This document shows, piece by piece, positions 25,228 through 34,488 of a stretch of 64,000 bases of DNA. Under the pieces are notes generated by a model. That model did not search any database, had not been told where the DNA came from, and was given only the letters and a program-made list of their open reading frames with translations. Each line of letters begins with the position of its first letter. Position 1 is the stretch's first letter. Made by a program: the position numbers and the translations under genes. The DNA is from an uncultured Lachnospiraceae bacterium (lineage in GTDB: Bacteria > Bacillota > Clostridia > Lachnospirales > Lachnospiraceae), in the NCBI GenBank assembly GCA_900548905.1, contig URMK01000004.1, forward strand, positions 124,001 to 188,000, written 5' to 3'.

Positions 25228-25980
25228 TCACCCTTTTATCCTAAGAATTTTATGTTTTACCTTCCGCATAAAACGAAAAAAGTCCACACCAAAAAGCTTT
25301 AGAAGAAGCTTCTTAGTCTTCACCGGAATTTCTTCCCGCACCGTTCTCCAGGAAGCTGTGTAATGGTGGACAAGAACTGTTTTTTCGGTAATTGTGTATA
25401 TCATATCATACACATTATACCCGCCGAATATTTCATTCGGAAATATTCTCATTCCGTTCCCGATTTCCTGATATTCTCCATTAAACACAAGTCCGAATTT
25501 AGCCGTTTCCTGCGCAAAGATAATAGGGTTTGGCGTCAGCTTCATGGAGCCGTCCTCATTATAAAAGCTGATATGATCATAGTAGTCCAATATTTCCTTA
25601 ACGGCCGGGTTTTCCCTTTCTGCGGCAAAAAAACCCGTCATCAAAGATTCCGGACGCTCAAAGGCGATTACAAACCTTGCACCCGCCAGCTTGTCCGAAA
25701 AATCAGACCTCACTTCAATATCCGTGTCGAAGTAAATACCGCCAAAATGATAAATCACATATACCCTTACATAATCGCTTACAAAGGCATATTTACCCGC
25801 CTCATAGGCTTCTTTTGCAAATGGATGGGCTTCCAGGTCAAAATTTATTTCATTCCACTCTATAATCTCATATTCAGGCAGATACCGTTTCCAGGTTGCA
25901 ATACACTTTTGGATAAATTTCGATTTTTCTTTGCCGCCAAACCAACTGTAATGGATCTTTTTGGGGATGTATTCTTCCAT
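25228..25980 (-). CDS. Glycosyltransferase family 32 (DXD, OCH1-like)
   Basis: The 250-residue protein begins with 'IPKKIHYSWFGG' (5-16) and has the GT32 core 'YAFVSDYVRVYVIYHFGGIYFDTDIEV' region, with the metal-binding DTD at 85-87. GT32 enzymes typically transfer mannose, galactose or GlcNAc onto glycans. A late 'HHYTASW' fits the family's histidine-tryptophan end. The C-terminal tail is basic and may contact the membrane. It sits between two GT4 genes with 4-6 nt gaps in the second operon. Confidence 0.85.
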   Translation of the reverse strand: MEEYIPKKIHYSWFGGKEKSKFIQKCIATWKRYLPEYEIIEWNEINFDLEAHPFAKEAYEAGKYAFVSDYVRVYVIYHFGGIYFDTDIEVRSDFSDKLAGARFVIAFERPESLMTGFFAAERENPAVKEILDYYDHISFYNEDGSMKLTPNPIIFAQETAKFGLVFNGEYQEIGNGMRIFPNEIFGGYNVYDMIYTITEKTVLVHHYTASWRTVREEIPVKTKKLLLKLFGVDFFRFMRKVKHKILRIKG

Positions 25981-25984
25981 TTGA

Positions 25985-27196
25985 TCAGTCCCTCCCCTGG
26001 TACAGAAACAAAAGCTTCTCGCAATATGCTTCTACCGTATCAAATCGTTTTGCACCACAATTTTCTGAATATTCTGATAATTTCTTTTTTTCACCCCAAA
26101 GTTTCTGGATTTTATTGCATAAATCGGTCTCGTCGCCGCTGTGAAAGAGTTCTCCAGTCACTCCCTGCTCTATCAATTCTGGTATTCCTCCTATATCAGC
26201 CCCCAGTACAGGGGTTTTACAGGCAATGGATTCCATTACAGAAAAAGGACAATTTTCGTAACACTCCGATGGTATTATCGTAAATTGAGCCTTCCTAATC
26301 GTGTCGAACAATTTATTTCCTTTTAAAAATCCCCTGTTTTCAATATTACTGCATGAATTAACCTCACCCGCCAAGGGACCATCTCCCGCAAAAACAAACG
26401 GTATCCGGTCATTTTTCTTGCATGCCTTCAGCAAAGTCCCAATTCCTTTTTCTACCGAATATCTGCCAAAATAAAGAATATAATTTTCTTTTTCCCATAT
26501 ATCGCCTTTTACTGCTTCCATATTAATAAAATTCGGCATTACCACGAGCTTCTCTCTAAGCGCTGATTCCGTCTGCAGTCTGCATTTCATAAAAATACTG
26601 GGGCAGATGATTTTATCGATATAACCATACGTACGGAGTCTTTTATACAGCCATCCTTCCATTGCCCCCAGCAAACTTTTACTTCTGGATCCATGAATAC
26701 AGCGGTCCTTCACGCAATTTCCAAGTCCGCTTTCCATACATTTTGTACAAGCCTCTCCAGATATGGGATTCTGCATCAAATGATTGGGGCATACAAGCTG
26801 GCTGTCATGCGCCGTATAAATAATTGTAATTTTTTTACCGTGCTTTTTTTCATATGCTTTAATCGCATAAATAACAGAAGGCGTTAGCTGAAAATTAAAA
26901 TTATTCAAATGCACCGCATCCGGCCCGAAATCCTCAAGAACCCTCCGCAGCTTCTTCCTCGCTTCCACAGAATAAATGATCCGGAACGGATAAAGAAGCT
27001 TCTGCAGCTTCCCGCTGTGGAAATCCATATCGGAGGTATAGCTTTCCGCATGATTTCCCACAATCCGTCCCTCATGCTCCATTCCGAAATACTGGACCTC
27101 ATGCCCCATCCGTTCAAGCTGCTTTCCTATTTCGAAAATATAGGTTTCCGAGCCGCCGTTGGGGTATAGAAATTTATTGATTATTAATACCTTCAT
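25985..27196 (-). CDS. Glycosyltransferase family 4
   Basis: The 403-residue GT4 starts with the usual 'KVLIINKFLYPNGGSETY' (glycine-rich acceptor loop) and has the donor-domain signature 'YFGRYSVEKGIGTL', 'VFAGDGPL' and 'PSECYENCPFSVMESIAC' before 'VLGADIGGIPELI'. A cysteine-rich insert (about residues 135-165: 'VCPNHL', 'CTKCMESGLGNC', 'DRC') follows the central helix, a feature seen in some GT4 enzymes that bind zinc. Its start overlaps the preceding fusion gene by 23 nt, with a GAGGAG site inside that gene. It probably adds a sugar to a lipid-linked repeat unit. Confidence 0.85.
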   Translation of the reverse strand: MKVLIINKFLYPNGGSETYIFEIGKQLERMGHEVQYFGMEHEGRIVGNHAESYTSDMDFHSGKLQKLLYPFRIIYSVEARKKLRRVLEDFGPDAVHLNNFNFQLTPSVIYAIKAYEKKHGKKITIIYTAHDSQLVCPNHLMQNPISGEACTKCMESGLGNCVKDRCIHGSRSKSLLGAMEGWLYKRLRTYGYIDKIICPSIFMKCRLQTESALREKLVVMPNFINMEAVKGDIWEKENYILYFGRYSVEKGIGTLLKACKKNDRIPFVFAGDGPLAGEVNSCSNIENRGFLKGNKLFDTIRKAQFTIIPSECYENCPFSVMESIACKTPVLGADIGGIPELIEQGVTGELFHSGDETDLCNKIQKLWGEKKKLSEYSENCGAKRFDTVEAYCEKLLFLYQGRD

Positions 27197-29162
27197 ATTC
27201 TCCTCTTCCGCAGCCGCGGTATATTTCCAGAGTCTCCTCCACTACCCTGTCCCAATTATATTTTTCACAGATGTAATCCTGGCTTGTTTCCTTATATTTC
27301 AGCACGGTCTCCGGGGAAGCGAGCAGATGCTGCAGTTTTTCTTTCAGGTCCGCCGTATCCGCCTTACGGAAGGTTACCGCATGTCCCTCCACCACCTCCG
27401 TATTTTCTTCGATGTCGCTGACCAGACAGCAATTCCCATAGCTCATAGCCTCCAGCAGGCTCAGGGCCATTCCCTCCACATCGCTTGGCAGAACAAACAA
27501 ATAGGCATTAGAATATAGCTCCTCCAGGCATTGCCCATGCACGAAATCCGTCATGATAATCCGGGAATCCCTGGCCGCCATGCTCCTTATCTGATCCATG
27601 TATTCGTGGCTGTGGCTGCTCCCTCCGGCGATTACCAGTTTTTTATCCGTTTTGATTTGGCTGAATGCCTCTATCAGATAATGGAGTCCTTTCTCCGGGA
27701 CAATACGGGCCAGGAATAAGATATAGCCATCTTTTTCCAATCCGAAGGCTTGCTTAATCAGGTCCGCCGGTTTAAGCTCCGGCCGGTTAATCCCATTGGG
27801 GATAAATATCGTTTCCCTTTGATATACCTCCCTGAAATAATCCTGCATGTTTTTAGAAAGCACGATGACCGCGTCCGCATGCCTCGCCGCTGTTTTCTCT
27901 CCGGCTTTCAGAACCTTTGATGCAAAATTCCCCCACTTTGAGCGCTGCCAGTCTAACCCGTGGATTGTCGCCACGACATGCTTTCCGAATAGTTTGGGTA
28001 TCAGAATCATCGTACAGGGTCCTTCGGCATGGAAATGCATCATGTCATATCGGCCGAACAAAGCTCTGACTGTCGCCAGAAAAGAATACACAATGGCATT
28101 CAATGCGCTGCTTTTGGGGGTAGGTATCGTAATCAGCCTTATGCCGTTATAATACTTTCCCCGCCTCTGGTCAAACCGCTTTCCTGCTGTGTGCCTGCCA
28201 TACCGGTTATAGGCGTCCACCTCACATCCTTGCTTCACCATCCTGGTAGACAGCTCGTCCACCACGATTTCCACGCCGCCCTCCCTGGAAGGTATTCTTT
28301 TATGTCCAATCATCGCGATCCGGTAAGGCTTCCCCTTTTTCCTCACGCTGTCAAAAGGCCGTTCCTGTGTTTTCTTATCCATAGTATTACCCAGAACGTC
28401 AATTCCTTTCTTCCTCCGCAACCTTTCCTTACACAAATAAAAAACAAAAGAAAAATTCGTATCCAGGTATCTTCCCAAAAGCCTCCTGGGATCCTGTCCA
28501 ATCCGATACAGCCATTCCATGCACCATTCCTGCATCCATTTCGGTGCCCTTTTAATCGTCCCTGCATGGAAGTCAAATCCGGCACCGACACCAAGCATGA
28601 CGCCGCATACTTTACCATCATGGGCCTCCATCCATTTTTCCTGTTTGGGAGCTCCGAGGCCTACCCAGACAAAGTCAGGCTTTGAACTGTTTATTTTATC
28701 TGTTACCTGCCCGTCCTCTTCTTCCGTCAGCGGCCGGAAAGGAGGAGAATACATACCCACAATATTCAGACCCGGATATTCCTTTGACAGCCTGCTACTC
28801 AGAGCTTCCAGGGTTTCCGGCCTGCTTCCGTAAAAATAATGCCGGTAGCCCTTTTTGGCGGATATTCGGAAAAGCTCAGGCATCAAATCCGGTCCCGGCA
28901 CCCGTTCGGCTTCTTTAAACCCGGCTTTTCTTTGTACAATGGATAAAGGTTTCCCGTCCGGGATATTCATAGCTGCTCTGTTCTGTATCCTTCGGTATTC
29001 GGGATCCCGGTAGGCTGTAACTGTTGTGTGGACATTTGACACACATACATAATGCCCTCTGAGCTCCTCCAGATGCATTGTGATATAATCAACCGTTTTA
29101 TCCATATCCGTAACATTAATTTGAGTTCCCAGAATACTGGAATACTGCAATTTATCTGTCAT
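27174..29162 (-). CDS. GT26 (WecG/TagA/CpsF)-GT4 fusion glycosyltransferase
   Basis: This 662-residue protein joins two complete glycosyltransferases. Residues 1-250 form a GT26 domain: 'NVHTTV' (43-48), 'NIPDGKPL' (66-73), 'GLGAPKQEKW' (168-177), 'GVGAGFDFHAG' (191-201) and 'RAPKWMQEW' (205-213). Such enzymes (WecG, TagA) transfer N-acetylmannosamine-type sugars to lipid carriers. Residues 278-655 form a GT4 with 'RIPSREGGVEIVVDEL', 'LFLARIVPEKGLHYL' and 'DVEGMALSLLEAMSYGNC'. A linker of about 25 polar residues joins them. The fusion would let one polypeptide add two consecutive sugars. The gene starts directly at the stop of the flippase (29163), and its end overlaps the next GT4. Confidence 0.85.
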   Translation of the reverse strand: MTDKLQYSSILGTQINVTDMDKTVDYITMHLEELRGHYVCVSNVHTTVTAYRDPEYRRIQNRAAMNIPDGKPLSIVQRKAGFKEAERVPGPDLMPELFRISAKKGYRHYFYGSRPETLEALSSRLSKEYPGLNIVGMYSPPFRPLTEEEDGQVTDKINSSKPDFVWVGLGAPKQEKWMEAHDGKVCGVMLGVGAGFDFHAGTIKRAPKWMQEWCMEWLYRIGQDPRRLLGRYLDTNFSFVFYLCKERLRRKKGIDVLGNTMDKKTQERPFDSVRKKGKPYRIAMIGHKRIPSREGGVEIVVDELSTRMVKQGCEVDAYNRYGRHTAGKRFDQRRGKYYNGIRLITIPTPKSSALNAIVYSFLATVRALFGRYDMMHFHAEGPCTMILIPKLFGKHVVATIHGLDWQRSKWGNFASKVLKAGEKTAARHADAVIVLSKNMQDYFREVYQRETIFIPNGINRPELKPADLIKQAFGLEKDGYILFLARIVPEKGLHYLIEAFSQIKTDKKLVIAGGSSHSHEYMDQIRSMAARDSRIIMTDFVHGQCLEELYSNAYLFVLPSDVEGMALSLLEAMSYGNCCLVSDIEENTEVVEGHAVTFRKADTADLKEKLQHLLASPETVLKYKETSQDYICEKYNWDRVVEETLEIYRGCGRGEYEGINNQ

Positions 29163-30710
29163 TTATTTCTTTCCCCTTTTTTCGGAAACGTCAATGATTT
29201 TATTTCTGAAGATGTCATATAAATATTGAAATTCTTCTGTTTTATAAAAAAACAAGAAGAATATCCCGTTAAAAATAATGGTAACAAGGATTCCCAAAGC
29301 CACCATTGAAACCAGGGTAACACTTCTTAAAATTACTATTTTGATCAGATAACACAATAGTAATGCTGCAACAGAAACACCCATATATTTACAGGTATCC
29401 ACAAAATACTCACCTGCACTTTTTTCAAAGCAAACCTTATATATTATAATAGGTCGGAATATATTAGCAATGAGACCGGAAACTATTGTTCCTATATAAA
29501 TTCCCACAAGCCCCATATTCCGGACCAAAGCCACCGAAATCACAAGATTAACCGCTCCCTGTATCAATGGCAGAAGCTTATCCTGCTCAAAAACACCTGC
29601 CGCCGTTTTATAATTGGAAAGCACCACCCTTTCCCCTTTAAAATAATAATCGATTAAAATGGCGCCGATAACGGTGCCGGACAGCGCAAAATTTTCTCCA
29701 AAAATATATGTGACCAGCGGAGTTAAAAGCATATAAAAGCCAACTGCGGAAAATCCATAGATCCAGGAAGCAAAAAAACGGTAGACCCGGAACATACTGT
29801 ATTGTTTCTCTTTTGATTCCGTCGCAATCAAATTACCAAAGCTTGAAATGACCGAATTGAAAATAATGTTCACAAAATTGGAAATCAAATTGATTATCTT
29901 ATTGTAATTATCTACAAATCCGGACATAGTGACATTGATAAATCCGGTTATGATAATGGAATCCGTCTGGAGCCGGGCGGCGTCCCCTACCTTATGGCAG
30001 ACCAGTGCGCCTGTCTTTTTCTTTATTTCCCTTGTTTCCTCTTTTGACAACTTACGTATATTCTTTTCCTTTAAATAAGGATATTTTCTATTTAAATAAG
30101 CGTTGGCGAACACCTTCTGCAGCAGTTCAATAGCGGCTGAGCTTAATAAATAAAGATAAAAGTCAGAAACCGCAAGCAAAACGCCCATCTGTACCAATAC
30201 GGTAACTATCTTTGTTATTGTAAGAATATTGGACTGAATATAATTCTTCTGTTCTGCATTCGGCAGGCTGTACTTGTAAGCTACAAAATAGGAGCTGACC
30301 GTATTAAAAAGGAATATGAGATAAAAATTAACCAGCTCCCGGCTGTTGTCTATTCCCACCGGATCCTTGATAAGGACGGGTAGGAATGGAACCAAAGCCA
30401 AACCGGCCACAGCTACAATAATTGCAATAATCCTATATGCCTTCTTATAAAATTGCATATAGGATTTGACAGTTTCCTTATCCCCTTTTGCCACAGGCGC
30501 ATACAGGCTGAAATTAATAGCAGTCCCGATGCCAAGCTCCGCTAAAGACAGCACCGACAGGATACTGGTATATGTGCTGTTTACTCCAAGTAATGTAGTT
30601 CCCAGACGTATGATAAATATCTTTTGTAGTAAAATACCAAGAACACCTGTAGCCATATTACTAATATAACCAAACAGAATATTTCTGGCCGCATATTTCA
30701 CTCGTCCCAT
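29163..30710 (-). CDS. Oligosaccharide flippase, Wzx family (MATE/MVF clan)
   Basis: The 515-residue protein has about 14 membrane helices and the typical start 'RNILFGYISNMATGVLGIL' followed by 'LGTTLLGVNSTYTSILSVLSLAELGIGTAINFSLY', the family's glycine- and serine-rich region. Wzx proteins move lipid-linked repeat units outward without ATP. It is the first gene of the second operon and faces the SGNH lipoprotein gene across a 203-bp divergent promoter region. Two ABC flippases elsewhere in the window imply that this one serves a different glycan or acts together with them. Confidence 0.9.
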   Translation of the reverse strand: MGRVKYAARNILFGYISNMATGVLGILLQKIFIIRLGTTLLGVNSTYTSILSVLSLAELGIGTAINFSLYAPVAKGDKETVKSYMQFYKKAYRIIAIIVAVAGLALVPFLPVLIKDPVGIDNSRELVNFYLIFLFNTVSSYFVAYKYSLPNAEQKNYIQSNILTITKIVTVLVQMGVLLAVSDFYLYLLSSAAIELLQKVFANAYLNRKYPYLKEKNIRKLSKEETREIKKKTGALVCHKVGDAARLQTDSIIITGFINVTMSGFVDNYNKIINLISNFVNIIFNSVISSFGNLIATESKEKQYSMFRVYRFFASWIYGFSAVGFYMLLTPLVTYIFGENFALSGTVIGAILIDYYFKGERVVLSNYKTAAGVFEQDKLLPLIQGAVNLVISVALVRNMGLVGIYIGTIVSGLIANIFRPIIIYKVCFEKSAGEYFVDTCKYMGVSVAALLLCYLIKIVILRSVTLVSMVALGILVTIIFNGIFFLFFYKTEEFQYLYDIFRNKIIDVSEKRGKK

Positions 30711-30856
30711 CTTATACTTCTCTCTATATAATCAGATTTTTTCATCCTCACTTTTGCACAAAGCTATTTTACCATAAAAACGAACCCACTTCAACATAGG
30801 AGGTATGTCTTAAAAATTTACTAATAACATTGTTCTATATTATTATTTGCATATAC

Positions 30857-30899
30857 TATAATTAATATATCAAAAAATAAACTATGTCATGTTATGACA
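30857..30899 (+). promoter_or_regulatory. Promoter -10 and operator-like inverted repeat of SGNH gene
   Basis: A perfect TATAAT (30857-30862) with an upstream TTGTTC 21 nt earlier (a poor spacing) lies about 50 nt before the ATG at 30914. Just downstream, TGTCAT-GTT-ATGACA (30885-30899) is a perfect 6-bp inverted repeat, placed where a repressor would block transcription. A GAGG site precedes the start. Confidence 0.5.
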
Positions 30900-30913
30900 G
30901 AATGTGAGGAAAA

Positions 30914-31954
30914 ATGAATCATAAAAAAAGTATATCTATATTATTGTCACTTATTTTGCTCGTCATAATTCCTTTAAGCGGATGTAATATAACTAAATCT
31001 ACTACGGACGGCCCAAAGACTTCCGTCGAGTATGAAGCACAAATCAAACAGCTTCAGGAAGAAATTAACGATCTGAAAAAAGAACTGGCTCAATATGTCC
31101 ACATCAATGAATCCGAAAGCACTCCCGCTGTCGAAACCATATCAGCCGAAGAATCCTCTGCTGCCGAAGATGAATCTGGTTCTCATGAACCCACAGAAGA
31201 GAAAAAACAAGTTGTTGTTTTCGGAGATAGTATTTGGGATAGCGCTAGGGATGAAACCGGCATCGCCTATTTACTTTCTCAATACATGAATGCGGATGTA
31301 TATAATTGCGCAATCGGTGGTACCCGTGCCACATTAAAAGATGGTGAATCTCCGGATAATTTCGAAAATTGGGACTCTACCTCTCTTTCTGGATTAGTTA
31401 ATGTTGCCATAGGAACCGTTGATCCGGAAATTTTTCTTGAAGGATATGTTGCCGGCGGTATCATAAGAAACATCGATTTCTCCAAAACAGACTATTTTGT
31501 CATCTCTTATGGCTTAAATGATTACTTTTCCGGTGCACCGATTAATGCAGACGGTGGTTCTTCATGGGATGCGCATGGTTACGGCGGAGCCTTACGCTTT
31601 GCAATCAACCGACTGAATACAAAGTTTCCGGATGCACAGATTTTATTGATATCACCCACATACTGTCAGTTTTTAAAAGATGGTGTGATGTATACAGACA
31701 GTAACATGAGAGATTTCGGCCAGGGATCCTTGACACAGTATGCAAATGCTTGTCGTAACGTTGCTGAAACGCAGAATACTCTGTATATAGACGCATATTC
31801 AACCATGGGAATAAATAATTATACCGCTGAAGATTATCTGGATGATGGAATCCACCTGACAGCTAAAGGACGTGACTTATATGCAAAAGCAGTTTCGAGC
31901 TGTCTGAAATATGGAAAACCCGGCCAAGTATCCGGAAATTCTATTTATTATTAA
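30914..31954 (+). CDS. SGNH/GDSL-hydrolase lipoprotein
   Basis: The 346-residue protein is exported and lipid-anchored: signal helix 1-20 and lipobox 'LSGC' with Cys24. A coiled-coil-like segment (about 38-62, 'KQLQEEINDLKKEL') and an acidic Ser/Glu-rich linker (65-98) lift the catalytic domain off the membrane. That domain has SGNH blocks: 'VVFGDSIWD' (Ser106), 'AIGGTRA' (Gly), 'SYGLNDY' (Asn), and 'DGIHLT' with the Asp-His pair. Such enzymes remove O-acetyl or other esters from polysaccharides, so it may edit the glycan made by the flanking operons. It is one of only two clear plus-strand genes in the window. Its terminator-like hairpin follows the stop by 20 nt. Confidence 0.85.
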   Translation: MNHKKSISILLSLILLVIIPLSGCNITKSTTDGPKTSVEYEAQIKQLQEEINDLKKELAQYVHINESESTPAVETISAEESSAAEDESGSHEPTEEKKQVVVFGDSIWDSARDETGIAYLLSQYMNADVYNCAIGGTRATLKDGESPDNFENWDSTSLSGLVNVAIGTVDPEIFLEGYVAGGIIRNIDFSKTDYFVISYGLNDYFSGAPINADGGSSWDAHGYGGALRFAINRLNTKFPDAQILLISPTYCQFLKDGVMYTDSNMRDFGQGSLTQYANACRNVAETQNTLYIDAYSTMGINNYTAEDYLDDGIHLTAKGRDLYAKAVSSCLKYGKPGQVSGNSIYY

Positions 31955-31973
31955 ATCTCAATAGAAATGTAAA

Positions 31974-32009
31974 CAGGCGGAAAAGCTAATCTAATTGTTC
32001 TTCCGCCTG
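31974..32009. terminator. Hairpin between convergent genes, probable terminator
   Basis: CAGGCGGAA (31974-31982) and TTCCGCCTG (32001-32009) form a perfect 9-bp stem with an 18-nt loop, right after the SGNH gene and before the 3' end of the YfhO gene. There is no clean T run on either side, so it may be a rho-assisted or bidirectional terminator. Confidence 0.6.
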
Positions 32010-32047
32010 CGCAAATATTAAAGCGCCTCAATCCAAATCATTTTTTA

Positions 32048-34327
32048 TCAGTCGCTTTTCATTATAATATAAGTATCTCTTTTATATATTCCCCATATTA
32101 CAAAACATAATACTGAGCAAATCATACCTATAAACAAATCGTAATTTTTATAAAGAAAAATAATTTTATTTTCACCTTTTTTAAGAGGAATTGACATCAT
32201 TCCATTTGTTTCCAAAATTTCCACTTTGCTTCCATTCACATACGCCGTAAATCCTCTGTCATAAGGCACACTAAAAAAAGCGTATTTTTCCTTGTTCACT
32301 GTAATTGTACTCTGAAAGCCATTATAATTCTTTATAAGCTCACCTGATGCCTCTGCGCACCGCTCCTTTACTAAAGTGTCCTCATCCTGAACAGATAGTT
32401 CGCCCGCTTTCTTCCAATCATATTTTTCCATAATCCCAGCCAAAGCCGTTTCTTTATCATCCGGGATAATAATACATTTTAACATTGCAATCCCACGTAT
32501 TTCTTTGGGAAGTCTTTTATAATCCATCTCTGTCATATAACTTTCATACGCACTTCCAATGGGTACGGCAGAATCCTTTTCATACAAATAATACGTCTTC
32601 TCAGGACAAGTTACTGTTTGTAAACATTTTTTACCTTTTTCTATTTGGTCAGAAATATAATACTTTCCGCCAACAAGTGCCCTGATCCCTTCCGGTCCTT
32701 TTGGCGTGAATACAGGACGGGAAAGCCCAAGTGCCTCATAAAATTCATATACCGATCCATTGACCATGGACGTAAAAGAACCCGTTCCAGGTAAGGAGGC
32801 TGTCATTAAAAGGGTATTATCATCACTTGCGATCCGATAACGGTTATCCGGCAGTTTTAAGTCCTGAAAAGCCATAATCCTATCATAATATTCCTGAGGC
32901 GTACGATCGGAAATTTGTTGATAAAGCTCTGCTGTATATCCTGTTGTAAAAATACTGAAGCCGACAATTCCTATTAACATACAAGTGTAAAAACCTTTAC
33001 CATTTTTGCACATAAAGGCAATGATACATGTTAACAACACTCCTGCGATTCCTGCCATTGACCAAATAAAAAAGGGCACGGGCTGAAAAATCAACTGAAA
33101 TTTATTTTTAGACCACCAATAAAATCCAACTGTTATTAAAATCATAAAGGATCCAATTATAAAAGAAACCTTTACTATCGGATATTGCGCCTTATCTTCC
33201 ATCACAAGAGCTGATGCAAGGCTCATCAATAAAATCAACATAAAAAGCCATCTATGATAATTCGTATCAGAAAACATTCCAAAGATACTGTTCAAAACAG
33301 GTATTCCTGTAGCTATCATACATATAACAAGAATTCGTGTAATCCAGCTTTTCCTGTTTTTCAAAATAAAACATAATACCATTATCAGCCCAATCATTGG
33401 CAGATATGCCGACCACGATGACCAGTCATATTCTTTAATACATGATTGTGAGCACATCAATTCTCCAGGAAAAAGCAATGTCCGGATAACTTGTAAAAAG
33501 TCACGGTTTCCGGAATAAAACCAATGTGTCTTGGGAAGTATCCGGGTAATCCTGGGATTCTGCATAGTAAAAAGTACAGAAGGAAGGAACAAAACACCCG
33601 CCATTCCAACCCCAAGAATTCCTTCTATAAAAAAATATCCTATCAACTTTCTTTTTTTCCAAAAATTTATACCTTCTCTACATAGAAAATAGAGTATAAG
33701 AAATATAACCTCTTGTATAAAAAAATAGTAATTGACAAAAGCATTTATACATACCGCCAGGGCTAGCCAGCCCCTTTTTCCTTCTTTTACCAGCTTTTCA
33801 TAACCAATCAACATTAATGGGAAAAATGCTACTGCATCATGAAAATGATGAAATATAAGGTTAACACATTGAAAACCTGAAAATGCATACAAAACAGATC
33901 CTAAAACCGCATACTTTTTACTTGTAAACATTTTGATATAACCATATGATAACGCACCTGCAACAGCATATTTCATCATATATAACCAACCGACAAGATA
34001 CGGGTATAATTTAGCAGGAAAAAGAAAAGAAAGCCAGGCAAATGGACTTCCCAACACATAGAACCCTAATGCCCCTACGAAACTGGATCCTAAATCAATA
34101 CTCCAATTCCAGAGAAAGCTACCATTCTTCAGGGAATTATTTGCTAACATATGAAATGGTATCTGTTGTTCATTAAAATCATTCGCTAATGTAAAGATCC
34201 CGTCTCCCTTTAAAACCATTCCTAAAAAACTAACCATTGCAATGAGAAAATTGATAATAAATACCTGCATATATCCGGTATCAATAAACTTACTTACAAT
34301 AGCTTTTTTTGAAAATATCTGCTTCAT
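32048..34327 (-). CDS. YfhO-family membrane protein (second copy)
   Basis: This 759-residue member of the YfhO family is shorter than the 871-residue copy at 7793. It has an initial helix, an external loop with 'FTLANDFNEQQIPFHM', about 12 helices, and a long extracytoplasmic C-terminal part ending with 'YDRGFTAYVNGSKV' and 'IPLKKGENKI' before the last helix. YfhO proteins add a sugar to an envelope polymer using undecaprenyl-phosphate donors. No CsbB-like donor enzyme lies next to it, so it may use the enzyme encoded at 3822. It is the last gene of the third block and sits beside a 13-bp hairpin at its 5' side. Confidence 0.9.
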   Translation of the reverse strand: MKQIFSKKAIVSKFIDTGYMQVFIINFLIAMVSFLGMVLKGDGIFTLANDFNEQQIPFHMLANNSLKNGSFLWNWSIDLGSSFVGALGFYVLGSPFAWLSFLFPAKLYPYLVGWLYMMKYAVAGALSYGYIKMFTSKKYAVLGSVLYAFSGFQCVNLIFHHFHDAVAFFPLMLIGYEKLVKEGKRGWLALAVCINAFVNYYFFIQEVIFLILYFLCREGINFWKKRKLIGYFFIEGILGVGMAGVLFLPSVLFTMQNPRITRILPKTHWFYSGNRDFLQVIRTLLFPGELMCSQSCIKEYDWSSWSAYLPMIGLIMVLCFILKNRKSWITRILVICMIATGIPVLNSIFGMFSDTNYHRWLFMLILLMSLASALVMEDKAQYPIVKVSFIIGSFMILITVGFYWWSKNKFQLIFQPVPFFIWSMAGIAGVLLTCIIAFMCKNGKGFYTCMLIGIVGFSIFTTGYTAELYQQISDRTPQEYYDRIMAFQDLKLPDNRYRIASDDNTLLMTASLPGTGSFTSMVNGSVYEFYEALGLSRPVFTPKGPEGIRALVGGKYYISDQIEKGKKCLQTVTCPEKTYYLYEKDSAVPIGSAYESYMTEMDYKRLPKEIRGIAMLKCIIIPDDKETALAGIMEKYDWKKAGELSVQDEDTLVKERCAEASGELIKNYNGFQSTITVNKEKYAFFSVPYDRGFTAYVNGSKVEILETNGMMSIPLKKGENKIIFLYKNYDLFIGMICSVLCFVIWGIYKRDTYIIMKSD

Positions 34328-34352
34328 CTTTTCCCTCTTCTAAGCAATCGTG

Positions 34353-34388
34353 TTCTTCGGTAAATACAATACCGCATTTACCGAAGAA
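34353..34388. repeat. Perfect 13-bp stem hairpin before YfhO
   Basis: TTCTTCGGTAAAT (34353-34365) and ATTTACCGAAGAA (34376-34388) form a perfect stem with a 10-nt loop, only 25 nt upstream of the YfhO start and 100 nt after the preceding fucosyltransferase stop. It lacks a T run. It could be an attenuator, an RNA-stability hairpin or a protein-binding palindrome for YfhO expression. No other signal was found in 34328-34488. Confidence 0.6.
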
Positions 34389-34488
34389 ACTTTCCATACC
34401 CATTTTAACGAAACATTTCATACAAGTCTGTACCATTACATTGAAACTTCATTCATATTATTCCAAATATTTTATCCGCTATATATTC

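Noticed and set aside
25363..26283. Plus-strand open frame of 306 codons
   Set aside because: Shadow of the GT32 and GT4 genes, with an improbable composition rich in Phe and Ile.
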